From NCBI GenBank assembly GCA_963920765.1, contig OY987248.1, forward strand, positions 5,366,539 through 5,430,538: a DNA stretch of 64,000 nucleotides, given 5' to 3'. Both the position numbers and the translations under genes were made by a program. The notes beneath the pieces were generated by a model. That model was given only the letters and a program-made list of their open reading frames with translations, made no database searches and had not been told where the DNA came from. Position 1 is the first letter of the stretch. Each line of letters begins with the position of its first letter. Source of the DNA: Ulota crispa. Taxonomy: Eukaryota > Streptophyta > Bryopsida > Orthotrichales > Orthotrichaceae. This document shows, piece after piece, positions 11,283-22,700 of the stretch.

Positions 11283-11531
11283 TTAATCCCTAAGTGTCCA
11301 GCCCAAATTCATGCCATGGTGCACCTCACTGCAAATGATTTGGCAGTGCAAGTTCAAAAATAACATTTAGAAGAGTTAGACAATGATATTGCATGTGGCT
11401 TAGGGTCTACAAATGTATGAAAAATTTGGTAAGTTTTCATTGCAAAGATCACAAGATTATAACAGTCAAAGACAACAAACTATTGAATATGGAGAGGCTA
11501 GATTTGGGGCACTAGGACATTCAAGGGTTAC
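11283..11531. mobile_element. TTAA-bounded MITE, copy 1
   Basis: A 249 bp unit runs from TTAATCCCTAAGTGTCC to the inverted GGACATTCAAGGGTTAC; the right TTAA has become TTAC. The interior closely resembles 60244-60496 (shared central text such as GGAGAGGCTAGATTTGGGGC). It belongs to the TTAA/CCCTTgAGcGcCC family seen eight times in the window. No coding capacity. Confidence 0.6.
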
Positions 11532-11639
11532 GGCAAAAGCACCTGTACCCAAAACTTAAGTGATTTTGTAGCAAACTACAGAGTTTGGGACAATAAATAT
11601 TTTCCCATGTAGGAAGATAAGGAATTTTTGGACTGCTAG

Positions 11640-11890
11640 TTTTATATAATTTTATTTGCAAAATTAAAATTGCTGTGAATTTTAAGAGTCAAAAAGTGCT
11701 TTAAACCGATTGCCAAATTCTAGACTCAAGTAATTTTGATAATAGTCAAACAACTTTTTGCTAATTACTTCCTACTTCACATTGGGACACGTGGCACGAC
11801 TTAAGTGCAACCAACCTTGAAAAGGACAAAACAACTCATTCCAAAGCACCTATCCATGCTAGGATTGGAAATAGCGCACCCTATTGGTTT
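11640..11890 (+). repeat. dispersed repeat also found at 63700-63950
   Basis: Similar text recurs in the same orientation near the window end: GTCAAAAAGT near the start, CTCCTACTTCAC-like, then GGACAYGTGGCAYGA and TTCCAAAGCACC. Identity is moderate and interrupted. The element class is unknown and no termini were seen. Confidence 0.5.
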
Positions 11891-13995
11891 GGTATGGGCC
11901 TTGTTAGCTATGAGTGGTTCCACGTCAAGGGCCACTTTACACTAGGAGTCAAGGCCATGAAAATTGAAAACTTAGGGACATTTTAACCAAAATTTTGGCT
12001 CACGTGGCCACATGTAGGCCCCAAGTGCCCATTATATTGCAAGTATAATGGGGGCTAATTTTCTTGTGTGTAAAGACCTTAACTCCTAAACACCCAAAGG
12101 GGTAGGGTAAAGCATAGATGCATTTTAAAATGATACTTTTGTAACTTTGATGGAGTTTGGTTCTGAAGTTAAAAAATTAAAGTTGCATTTTCTATGTCAA
12201 ATTGTACTTTCAAATTAGTGATATTTTTCATGTAGCCCACACCCATTTTAATGTTGTAAATATTGACCATATATAACAGGGTGTGATAGAATAGTTCCAA
12301 AAGGGGTGATACATGTATCAATTCCTTTCTTTTATAATAGCAACACCTTTATAAAATGTAAGAATACCAAAACTTAGGAGCTATGTATAGTATGTCATAT
12401 GTCCCACAATTCATATTCTGCTAAAAATCTCAAAACTCGATTGGTTGAGAGCTAAAGGCTAGAACTTGGAGCTTCACAACATGTCCCTAAACCCACGTTC
12501 CAATTCATTTCATTTTGCTTGTATAGCATTACAATTGAAAGTATTGGCGTATGAAAGTGGGACTCCACGCAAGGTCAAGATTGACCCTTTTGCTAATTAA
12601 ATCCAACTTCTAGCTCAAGTGCCGCCAATATTTTTGCGTAAAATATATATTTTTTCTTTACTACTCATTTTTGCCCTTAACAACAACTCAACTAAACCAG
12701 GATCTTGCATTGAGGTGAGATTTGCGTGCAAAGGTGGGGTGTGGGACGTAATGTGCACCACCCCTCAAAAACAATGAAGACAATAAGTATATGTTTACAA
12801 GTAACATTTACAAATGGGACTACAAATTAATCAAAAGTTCTACCATTGTTTATTCAATTCTTCATTAAAAAAAGAGGGTAAATATCATCAAATTAAAATT
12901 TGACTATTTAGCACATTAAACAATATTTTTGCGTTACACAAAAGCTAATTATGAAATTCACATCTAGGTATATTACAAGTCCAAGGGGAACCTTCAGTGC
13001 AATATCAAAGCATCTCCACCACACGCTAAATGTTTACATCTACTTTGAAAGTACCCTCAAATTTTTTGTCCCCCATCCTTGTTCACCAAATGTATCTCAA
13101 ATAATAATCAATCACGTAATCAATGGATCAATCACCAAGTGAAATACAAGATGAAGCTCACTAAGCTTAAGATGAATATTGTTTTGAAGTGCCACTAAGG
13201 TAGGTGCACCCATCCTCGTCATGTCCCCATGGGCGTTACCTGACATTGTCAAGAACTAACAAATGTAAATTAAATGGTTATAAGTAACTAAGAGATAATT
13301 ATGGGTGACAAAATGATGGTTGTGAGTGACTTGCATGATGGTTTTGAGTACCCAACTCACTTTATAAGAACCAACAAGCCTTGTTTTTAGCATCTCTTAC
13401 ACATGGTTCTTACAATTTCAGTGATTTTGGACTTTAAAAAATCTTTGTGAACAAATGCTTACAATTGAAACTTTGAGATTGATGCCAATATTTTTGGTTT
13501 CCACTTTCTTACAGTATTTTTTCAAAGTTAGTCAATTATTTTACCTACTCCAAAACCGTGATTTCCACGCTTATGGGTGTGCCTACCTTACTTGACACAC
13601 TACAATTGCATGCTATGAGAATAGTTTGAGACGCCAGGAGCACTTATCATCCAAGTATAGGGTATCACATCCTTAGCGCGCAACGGTGGAGATGCTCTCG
13701 TTTCCTGGACTCCTCAAAACCACTGCAAGGTTTTGTCCTCTCTTTCGCTCGCTTCGGGCTTTTCCGGAGCTTTAAGGTTTCCGGGCTTTGGTCGATGCTC
13801 TGCTAGCACAGCCACGATCGCCACACCGACGCACACTGCCACACTGCTCATCTCCAGTTCACAGCACTATTGCAGGTCTGCAGAATTTTTTCTAGGATCA
13901 CAGCTATGGCGTAAGCAAAAAATCAAGGCGATCCATATTGTTCACAACAGAGGGAGTGTCAGGATTCCCTCCCTCTGTCTTTTTTTACCTTCCAA
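11891..13995. other. intergenic stretch upstream of the CCDC47 gene
   Basis: Mostly AT-rich DNA without recognisable genes. A degraded half of the foldback family appears near 12280-12335 (GGGTGTGATAGAATAG, then ATGTATCAATTCC). From about 13690 the composition turns GC-rich, probably the promoter and 5' untranslated region of the CCDC47 gene; no core promoter element could be assigned. Confidence 0.4.
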
Positions 13996-15396
13996 ATGGT
14001 GGCAATGGTGGCAAGGGTGGCGATGGTGAAGCGATCCTCGACGAGGCGCAGCAAGCTCCAGACATGCACTCTGCTGGTGCTGGCATGCATTATTCTGGCA
14101 AGTGTTACGTTAGTGAAAGGCAAGGAGGAGCTCGAGGGTTTCGTCGAGGACGAGCTCGACAACGAGGAGCTTGAAGCGCCGTACGTAGCGCCCTCGAAAT
14201 CGCGAGCTTCAACCAAACCGAGTGCCGATGTGGAGATAGACGAGGCCATCAGCAGCAAGCCGGTAGTGGAGCCACGAAGTCGAAAGGTGAATTCGCTCGA
14301 GTATTGGGACGAGGACGAGTTCGAGGGTTTGCCCGTGCAAGAAGAGCCGGAGACCGACTCTACCACCACGCCTGCTGCCGGATTAGAAGAATCCATTGCA
14401 GGAGCGTCAAACGTTGTTACGAAGCGAGGCCCGTACGCGCTCTATTTCGAAATAGCAGGTGTGCTCTTCTTCATCATTTACGGAATAGTCTTCTGGCGTG
14501 GACGCAAAGAGAACGAGAGCATCGCTATCGCATGGGCGACGGAGTTCGCAGGCACGGATTCCATCATGGAGAAGAATTTCAGCTGGTTAGGGTTTGGCGA
14601 GGACAAGGATGCGCCTGCTTTATTGAAAGAAAGCCAAAGTAGTTTCAAGTTTTACGCAAGTGGACGACGTTACTGTGAGTCTCTTTTAGCAACAATCGTG
14701 CTCAAAAACCGTCAAGACCTGCTATCTCAGTTAATGTACTTAGTCCTTCCTGCCAATGACGAAATCACCTTTCAAGTGAACATGAATGAAGACGCCATGG
14801 AACCTGTAGTGTTCGCGTTGGTGAAGAAGAAAATTGCGAAGGATGTGCAGCGAGACGTGAAGGATTTGCAGCAGTTCGCAACAGTGTTAACCCCGCCTTC
14901 AAACAGGAAATGGATAACTGAGGATCTCGCCGTGATTAGCGAGTCTCGTGATTTGGCTGTAGATTTGTTACCAGAGGTTTTGTTAGACCAGGTGTTTGGA
15001 GAGAAAGCTTTTGCAGCTTTTGCCCCGTATTTCGTCAACCTACACTTTTCTGATCAGTTTCTAGAGTCCAACCACAAAAAGGTGTTGCAGTTCACGTTCC
15101 ACATCCCGCCAGTGGAGAAGTTGGCTGAGATGAAGCGTCTCGTTGCTCTTGTTCCGTATTTCATTGATGTTATGGGACGGTACAAAATGGGCGCCAGTGC
15201 GAAGAGTAAAGCTACCGCCATTAGGGAAAAGCTTCGAGCTGAGGAGTACAAGGAAGCTACGAAGGTCCGAGTTGAAGCTCTGCAGAAGAAGAAGTCCGAG
15301 CAACAAACGCCGTTGTCCAGTAAAAAGGAGGAGAAGGAGCGGTTGCGGCAGCTCAAGAAATCCATGCCCAAGGTCAAGATGTCGAGAGGCCACTGA
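13996..15396 (+). CDS. CCDC47: CCDC47 (calumin) family ER membrane protein
   Basis: Complete 466-codon single-exon gene. In animals CCDC47 is part of the PAT complex that chaperones multi-pass membrane proteins at the ER translocon; plants have DUF1682-type homologues of similar length. Visible order: hydrophobic signal segment (about residues 21-40), acidic lumenal stretch with clusters of Asp and Glu (43-120), one transmembrane helix (about 148-167) followed by WRGRKENE, the conserved cytosolic DUF1682 body (175-400), and a Lys-rich coiled tail ending KVKMSRGH. Four in-frame Met codons crowd the start; Met10 (14023) is as plausible as Met1 because the preceding residues are a GTGGC-repeat translation. 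No intron is needed to complete the family. The assignment rests on remembered family features; length and topology fit. Confidence 0.88.
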   Translation: MVAMVARVAMVKRSSTRRSKLQTCTLLVLACIILASVTLVKGKEELEGFVEDELDNEELEAPYVAPSKSRASTKPSADVEIDEAISSKPVVEPRSRKVNSLEYWDEDEFEGLPVQEEPETDSTTTPAAGLEESIAGASNVVTKRGPYALYFEIAGVLFFIIYGIVFWRGRKENESIAIAWATEFAGTDSIMEKNFSWLGFGEDKDAPALLKESQSSFKFYASGRRYCESLLATIVLKNRQDLLSQLMYLVLPANDEITFQVNMNEDAMEPVVFALVKKKIAKDVQRDVKDLQQFATVLTPPSNRKWITEDLAVISESRDLAVDLLPEVLLDQVFGEKAFAAFAPYFVNLHFSDQFLESNHKKVLQFTFHIPPVEKLAEMKRLVALVPYFIDVMGRYKMGASAKSKATAIREKLRAEEYKEATKVRVEALQKKKSEQQTPLSSKKEEKERLRQLKKSMPKVKMSRGH

Positions 15397-15428
15397 GAAA
15401 GCTTTTTCATAGCACTCCGTGAGTTCTG

Positions 15429-15900
15429 CACTTAACTCGCCTTGGCTCCCTATGCTTAGACTTACAAGGTTTTGTAGTTTCTTACCTGCTCTTGCTAAAC
15501 AAGGCTTCACTTTGAAACTAGAAACATTTTGTTTACAGGAGGGAACTGATCAGTCAATGCTGTCATAGAAGTTTAGAAAGTTTGGAGCATTTTGGTATCA
15601 GGGAAACGGAGATGGTAGGGGTGCTTTTTATTGTTCTTATCAAGGTTTTGCTATACTTGAATTTGTATCACTTAACTCGTCTTGGCTCCCAATGCTGAAG
15701 GTTACAAGGTTTTGTAGTTTCTTACCTGCTCTTGCTAAACAAGGCTTCACTTTGGAACTACAAAACAATTTGTTTTACAGGGAACTAATCAATCAATTAA
15801 TGCTGTCATAGAAGTTTAGAGTGTTTGGGGCGTTTTGGTATCAGGAAAACGGAGATGGTAGGGGTGCTTTTCATTGTTCTTATCAAGGTTTTGTTATACC
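15429..15900 (+). repeat. 240 bp tandem duplication downstream of the CCDC47 gene
   Basis: Two direct copies, 15429-15668 and 15669-about 15900, begin 33 bp after the stop codon. Both carry CACTTAACTCG, GTTTTGTAGTTTCTTACC and GGAGATGGTAGGGGTGC, with scattered substitutions and small indels. They probably lie in the 3' untranslated region or just beyond it. Confidence 0.9.
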
Positions 15901-17475
15901 TGATCATGAATTTGTTATCTGGGCCTGCCAGTTAGTCAGATTCTTGAGGCGTCAAGTTTCATGATTTTCTCGGTTGTGATTGTGTATGGACATAGGCTTG
16001 TATGGCTTTAATGAGAAGTGGCTGTTGAACGATTCATGTGTCTGTCGAAGTAGGCTTTTAGCTTTGGAAACGGTGTTTTATGGAGAGGATGAGTTCCACG
16101 TGCAGCAACCTTTTTGCAGTATTAGGTTAAATGCAGAATCTTTGCAACAGCTTGGCTCTCTTGGAGGACTTTAGGGTTCAGATCTGTTCTTACATTATCT
16201 GCCTTTTTTTTACTAATGTTTTGTAGAGGGCAATTGCTTTCTGAAACCTTTTACTGATCAGTTGAAAGGTTTGGTATAAAAACGATTGTTTCAAGTTCTT
16301 GCAAATAGTGTCATCACACTCAATGGTAGCTTACATTTTAACTAGTCCTTGGTTGTAGTTCACCCTAAGATTCTTAATATTGATTTCCAATAAGACAACG
16401 AGGCATGTTATTTGATGCTTTAGAGTGTAAGTTCCATTATTTTCCAAGTTCTTAGTGAGGGCACCACTTATTACTTATACTAATTGCCTATAATCCCTAT
16501 CCAACTAATACTCTTGTACATTTGCTTTGAAACTCACACATTGATGTTCTGTCTTTGGACCTCCTCGGGGCAAAAACAAACCATATGGTATCTAGAAGTA
16601 CAATAGAACATCTTATGGTGCAATTAAAGAGCCAATGCAGTCCCAATATAGGTAGTTTACCCTATTATCACTTCTCTATCTCCAAAAATTCATATTTTTT
16701 AGGGTTTAGTTTCAAATCCAAGTTTAATAGTATTGCAAGGAAGGTCTTAGAATCCTTTAGTAGTAATGCAATTTTTGTTCCATTTGACCGAAATTTGCAA
16801 TAGATATAGCGTATTAGCTATGAAGACCTTAGTTAGATGAACAATCTATTACCTCAACGTCTTAGCTATAGCAATGTCAATTGCAATAAACCATAAACAA
16901 ATAAAATTTGTCGACCAAGTTAGCACTTATGAATTATCACAAAGGTTAAGGAAAGAAGTTCAAAGATGAAAATGACAAAATATTATCATGTAGAACAATG
17001 AAAACTTTTAAGGAAGTGATAAGAAAGTGATAATATGGCAATTTCAAATTTGAGTAGAACCTTGACCTTACCTCATTGAAACCTTGACAGCTAACTCATA
17101 CTTCACTCATTTAGGAATTTGGAACTTGATACAAAACCTTGACTTGATTATCTTTCAAATGAGACCATAACCATGTCATTTGTTATATTATAAGTATTTT
17201 TTTATTGATTTTTTGTCTAAGGCCCAATGATAATAGGGTAAACTACATGTACTACAATTTAGTAGCAAAGAGGAAAATCACTTCCTTTCATAATTTCCTT
17301 TGAAATTACTAGTTGGTTTTCCTTTTTCTTTGGTTTGAAAAGTCTCCAACACTTTTCATCAAGAAGATAATTGCTACTTTTTTTAGTCACAAAATTGACT
17401 TCCAAAGGACACGTTCTTAGAGCAAATTAAAACCCTAACATCCAATGGAGTAAATAACCATATTCTTGCAATCTA
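15901..17475. other. intergenic stretch, nothing recognised
   Basis: AT-rich DNA after the CCDC47 gene. Short open frames here (for example 15980-16174 and 16555-16803) have no recognisable domains and are probably chance. Confidence 0.4.
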
Positions 17476-18057
17476 CTCCCTTTGTCCCATTATAAAGCTC
17501 CAAAAAACCTTTCCATGAGGGATTAACTGTATTTTTAGTCATTGTGCTAGTGACAAATGCATTCTAGAATTAATATACCACCTACCAAATATTTGCAAAA
17601 TTTCAAGTTCTTATGTTGCCGTTTCAACACCTAAGTTTCATGCAAAAAGTACCATTTTTGTGCATAGTTTGTGAAGGCTACTAGCTCCTCATTATTTTAG
17701 TCTTTGTATTAATGACAAATGCATTCTAGAATCAATATACCATCTACCAAATGTGTGCAAAATCTCTAACTTTGATGTTGCTATTTGGGCACCTAAATTC
17801 CATGCAAAAAGTACCATATTTGTACATGTTGCTAGCTCCTCATTATTGATGATTTAAAATTTAATAGCAACAATGGTATCTCATATGGGCAAGGTCAAGT
17901 TTGTTAGGAGAGGAATGCTCTTTAATTGCTTAACTTGCCCCCATGAGATCATTGGACATGACAAATGCTTTCTTAGCAATTGAAATTAACAAAAGAGAGC
18001 TTTTTAGTGGGACAACTAATATGCCTGATTTGGAGCTTTATATTGGGACAAAGGGAG
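17476..18057. mobile_element. Stowaway-like (Tc1/mariner) MITE with internal duplication
   Basis: Ends are CTCCCTTTGTCCCATTATAA and the inverted TTATATTGGGACAAAGGGAG, each bordered by TA (17474-17475 and 18058-18059). This matches the plant Stowaway terminal consensus (CTCCCTccGTcCC) and its TA target duplication. At 582 bp it is longer than usual because the interior contains two direct copies of about 150-165 bp (17530-17695 and 17696-17845, sharing TGACAAATGCATTCTAGAAT). No coding capacity. Confidence 0.85.
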
Positions 18058-19713
18058 TATGTGAGAAGTGGATCATAATATACCAATGAATTGTCCCATT
18101 TAAACAAGCATTATGAATTTGAACAATTGCTTAAGAATTTTTTGAAAATTCCTATATGTTTTGTTTGGCTATAATTTTTGGTTAAGAGATTTAGTACACA
18201 CCAATCTTAACAATCTACCATGCCATTCATAAAATGTGCATCTAAATTTTAAACCAACTTTTTGTTTTTCAAATTACAGATTTGAAAGCACCAAATCCTC
18301 AAGCCATACAAGGTCACAATTACATTACTTACTTTTTAGATCAAACATAAGTTCCCAACTACGTAATTACATCTTTTTAAAACTGTTCAATAAATCTCAA
18401 GTACAACCCTTAAAAGTTCCAAATTTATTATATCAATTTTGATGATGAAAACAAGGTCTCTCCACCAATATGTTGGGAGGTTTTTATAAAACTTGGTACA
18501 TTTCTTACTCTTTTTTGGTTCACTCAGTTTTGTTTTAAAATAAATCAGTCGTAACCTAGACATGTTTTTTGTGGTTGGCCAAGAACCTTTGATTTGTTTT
18601 TTCCACTTGGTTGATCTCCTAAGCTTAAAAAATTACTTTGGTTGAAATTTGAGTTTCAGTGTATTTAATTAGATTTCTTTCTTCTTACAAATGTTGCAAT
18701 AAGAATCACCTTATGTTTACCTAGTGCATGCAAAACAAGGTAGTGATCAAGGCAACAACAACCTAAAAATCAAGCTACCCCCAAGCTCTAGCCAATGCAA
18801 CTTCTTTATATTTTATAAGGATTTATTATTGACTTTTTTTCCTTGAATATCTTTGGTTGGATTTGAACTAGGTCAAGTCCCACCATCATGGGTACAAAGA
18901 TTCAATCTTCAAAAAATGTTTGGATAATAAATTGGAAGTTCACACAACTTTTGGGGTCTAGTTAGTACATGAATTGGGAATCAAGACTTGAGCTTCCAAA
19001 ATTAGGATTTACACATGAGCCTCCAAGGATTGGTGCACCAAGTGCACCTCTTCCCATCAAAGACCACCTATTCACCCACTCACCCACTAGGTCACCTCAC
19101 CCTTGTTTCTTGCTTTTTAATTTTTTTGAACTTTAGCAACATATAACTACTTGTGAGAGTGAGGTAAATTTTGGGTTTGACAAGATTTTGATAGAATCTA
19201 CCCTCATTTTGACATGGGGAAAGTGAGGATGCTCTTTTCACAAATTCAAAAAACAATTGATTTTTGTGTAGAAGGTCAAGAAATTTCCTTCCCATGAAAA
19301 AGAAATTCATAGGTTGATTTTCCCACAAATTCAAATTTCATTCAGCCTGTTTCCTCATCTTCAAATGCAAGTTCAATAAATTTCATGAAAATGAAATTGT
19401 AGCTCAGCTGACTTCCTGAAACCATGTTTTTATGGTTGGAAGCAAATCCACCAATTTTCATTTTATTTCGGGAATTCTCAAAAAAAAAGTCGGCAAGCTT
19501 GTAACTAAAAGTTGTTTCTCCCTCGGACTATGCTCTCCACCTTACATAACCCAATTCACACACCCCGTCACAACACTGAGAACAGTACTGCAAATTTCAA
19601 TGTAGTAAGAAAAACAGATGTTACAAATGAAAATCTGATCAAGATGGGTAAGTCCATAACTCTTCAATGTAAAGAACAAAACCAAATTCCATGGAGCATC
19701 CAAAAGAACTAGC
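18058..19713. other. intergenic stretch before the nardilysin 3' end
   Basis: No gene or repeat family recognised. The final part is presumably the 3' untranslated region and terminator of the minus-strand nardilysin gene. Confidence 0.4.
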
Positions 19714-22700
19714 TCACTGATATAATTCCTTCCCAGCTTTGAACGTACTCAAATCGTATATGATTGTAACATCTTTCAAAGCATCCTTTTCTCCCTTCTC
19801 TCCTTTAGCATTCCCGCCCCAAACATGGATGCTCAACTTCCGGCGACTCGGCGAAGAACTGTCGAAATACTTGGAAAAGAAATCCACCACGTCTTTCTTC
19901 TCAAAGCTCATGATTTCAGCTGCTTCCAGCTTCCTTGCGTCAAACAAATACCTACAAAGCACACACACCAATTCATCATTACAACTTTTAACCCTTAAAC
20001 GTCGGGCTAGTCATCATGACTGCTCCCTACAATAATGCTACAATGGTATGAAAGGTGCCCACACATTATGATACTATTTCCAAAAGTCAACAATGCATGT
20101 TGCCCTCCATGAAAATCGCAAAAAGGGCAACATGGAACCTTAACACCTTGTTTGTGAATCTTCTCACAATTTGAGTTACCTATAAATGTGAGTGCATTTA
20201 GTGAGGCTGTTTTTATCTTCAATAATGGACCATTACTGCATGATCACTCATAGAAAAATGGATGAAAAAGGATACTTTCCATCCTACAGAGTATTTTTTG
20301 TCATTCATCAGACAAAACCTGTCCGCCTGGCTGTTTAAGGGTTAAAAACTAGTTTGTCAATACACATTAAACTCATATTTCCAAAATGAAGAATGCACTT
20401 TCTCCTGAACTACAGTGGAATGGAAATCAAAACCTGAAACACAGGTTTTACGTGAAACACTATTGAACGAGAATGAGTTCATTGAGCTACTATAGTGCAA
20501 GACACCATAAACCAACAAATCATTGGCCAAACATGTCAAATAGTTGCCAACTTTGAATGCCAATAACTTTTTTTTGGCAAACAACAGTTCCAATCTGTTT
20601 TTGTAACTTTTACCCTAAGACTCTTCCTGCTTATAGTTACAAGGAGTTTCAACTTTGAGGGGTGCTACGAACAGCTCAGCTCATATGGTTGTTAGGTCTT
20701 TGCTGGTTTATGCTCTCTTGCACCATATAATCACCAAAAAACATTATAACAAAAAAAAATAAGACATTTGAAAGTGCACCTTTGATCCCAAATCTGTTCC
20801 CAATGGCGATCGGTTTCGTCCAACAAAGAATGGTCTCTCTCCAGCTTCTCTTCAATCAGTGCTTCCTTGTAGTTGTTAAACTCGTCATCATCAACATCAT
20901 CCTGTACAAACATAATAAGTGCTAGGATATTACCCAGTGGACGATGATGCATGGTTTCAAATGCTTACAGTAGGAGCTATAAGAAACAGATGAAGCACAT
21001 CCAAGTATGCTTAGAAAGCAAGTTTTATCTATTCTTCAACTCCGTGATTAGTTCGATCATTAGATGCTTCATGATCATTGTGGCAAGGCTTTAAATCAAT
21101 TCATGTAGAGATGGAAGAAGAAAAAAAACACAAAATAAAAATTGCAAAAGGTGAAGATATCGTTACCAGAATTTTGGAAAAGGAGGTCACAAAAGCATTG
21201 ATGCGCTGCTCAAGGTGCCCTGGGTTATACTTTGCAGACTGCACCCGGAAACAGAAACCCAGAATCTTGTACGTGACTCGAACACCACAGTCTACCCGGT
21301 ATCCCAACTGTTCCTTGGTTCTCAGTTGATTAAAGCATGGCTCTTGAGTCATTTGTTCAAACAGGTCCATAAGGCTCCGGATTCGTAAGGACTCTTTGCC
21401 TAAATCCTTCTCCAGTTGAAAATACATCTGTACAGGCCAAAGAAAGTTTTAACATGTTTACATGCAATGGGCCTAGAAACCTGCTACAACAAAGACACTT
21501 AAAAAACCTGAAAAATCAAAGAGGCAAAAGGGTGAGTTTTACCTCCACAACCGAGTTTTCCTCAGCATCGTTCTTCACGGTAGCAGTGTACAGAAGTGCA
21601 CTACTGGGGTCCAGTTTGACAATCCGCTCAACTGGCCTTGATTCCGCAGGCAACGGGTCTTTCACTAACAACTGTTTGAACACGTTGGCAATACCAAGAG
21701 CCTCCTCCTCATACAGATTTCCATGACAAAATGCTTCAATGTACGTCTGCAAGACACAAAGAAACAGGCATGTCAAAATCCTCAGTTCTACCAACGTCAC
21801 AAAAGTTCAAACTTTTTGCAGTTTAATTGTATCCATTCACTTATATTACGGACACCCGTGTCTATAAAATATAATCTAGGACAATTCCATCTACGCTCTG
21901 GGCTTCACTAAGTCCCCTTCAGCTATTGAAGGATTTCCTTGTAGTAGCCTTTAATGCAAAACCTCCCAAATCCAAAGGGTCCAAGATCAGGTACCTTGTT
22001 GAAGAGACGAGGGATATGTTTTGCAACATCAGAAACAGACAAGGTCAACAGACACGCAAGCTTGTCATCCACATGCCAAAACCGTTCCTTCAATGCTTGC
22101 AACCTCAGATACGCAGAATGCTTTAGAGGTTTCATGTTCGTATTCCTGTATCCGCGCTCCAAATCCTCCTTAATAACCTGGCATTGTAAAAACATCCAAC
22201 TACATGTCAAACACAGCCCACTTGCAAAGCAAAGCATTACAAAAAGGTAACTTTGTGTACTGACGGCCCGTAACAGCAGAAATACACTATATAACATCAT
22301 CTACTCAACCGAGGAATACACGGTCTGAGATCCTTGACGTTTAAGTTCTTAAAATAAATAACATCATTTTGCAGCTGAGAGACCATGAACCCAGAAAACT
22401 GCAATAAAATGAAAGAAGTGAAAAAGAAGAAGCGGATAGTAGATTCTAAAATGACCTGGAACCGATCTTCTCTAGGAACCAGAGAGGTCAGAAGTTCAGC
22501 AATTTTGCTAGCGAGCACGGGTAGCTTCTCATTAAACCCATGGATCTTGAGATCCAGTTTGTCGCCGCTGAAAGCCAAGGATGACTCCAGCTTGGCCACA
22601 TTTGCCTGCAATCAAATGAAAACCAGTAAGAAAACATGTTGCAAGATCGTACCAACAACGAGGAGCGTGAGTGCTTATAAACCAACTACTCACCAGATAA

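Noticed and set aside
13733-14174. Upstream frames as an alternative start for the CCDC47 gene
   Set aside because: They are in other frames and lack family sequence; the signal peptide directly follows the 13996/14023 starts.
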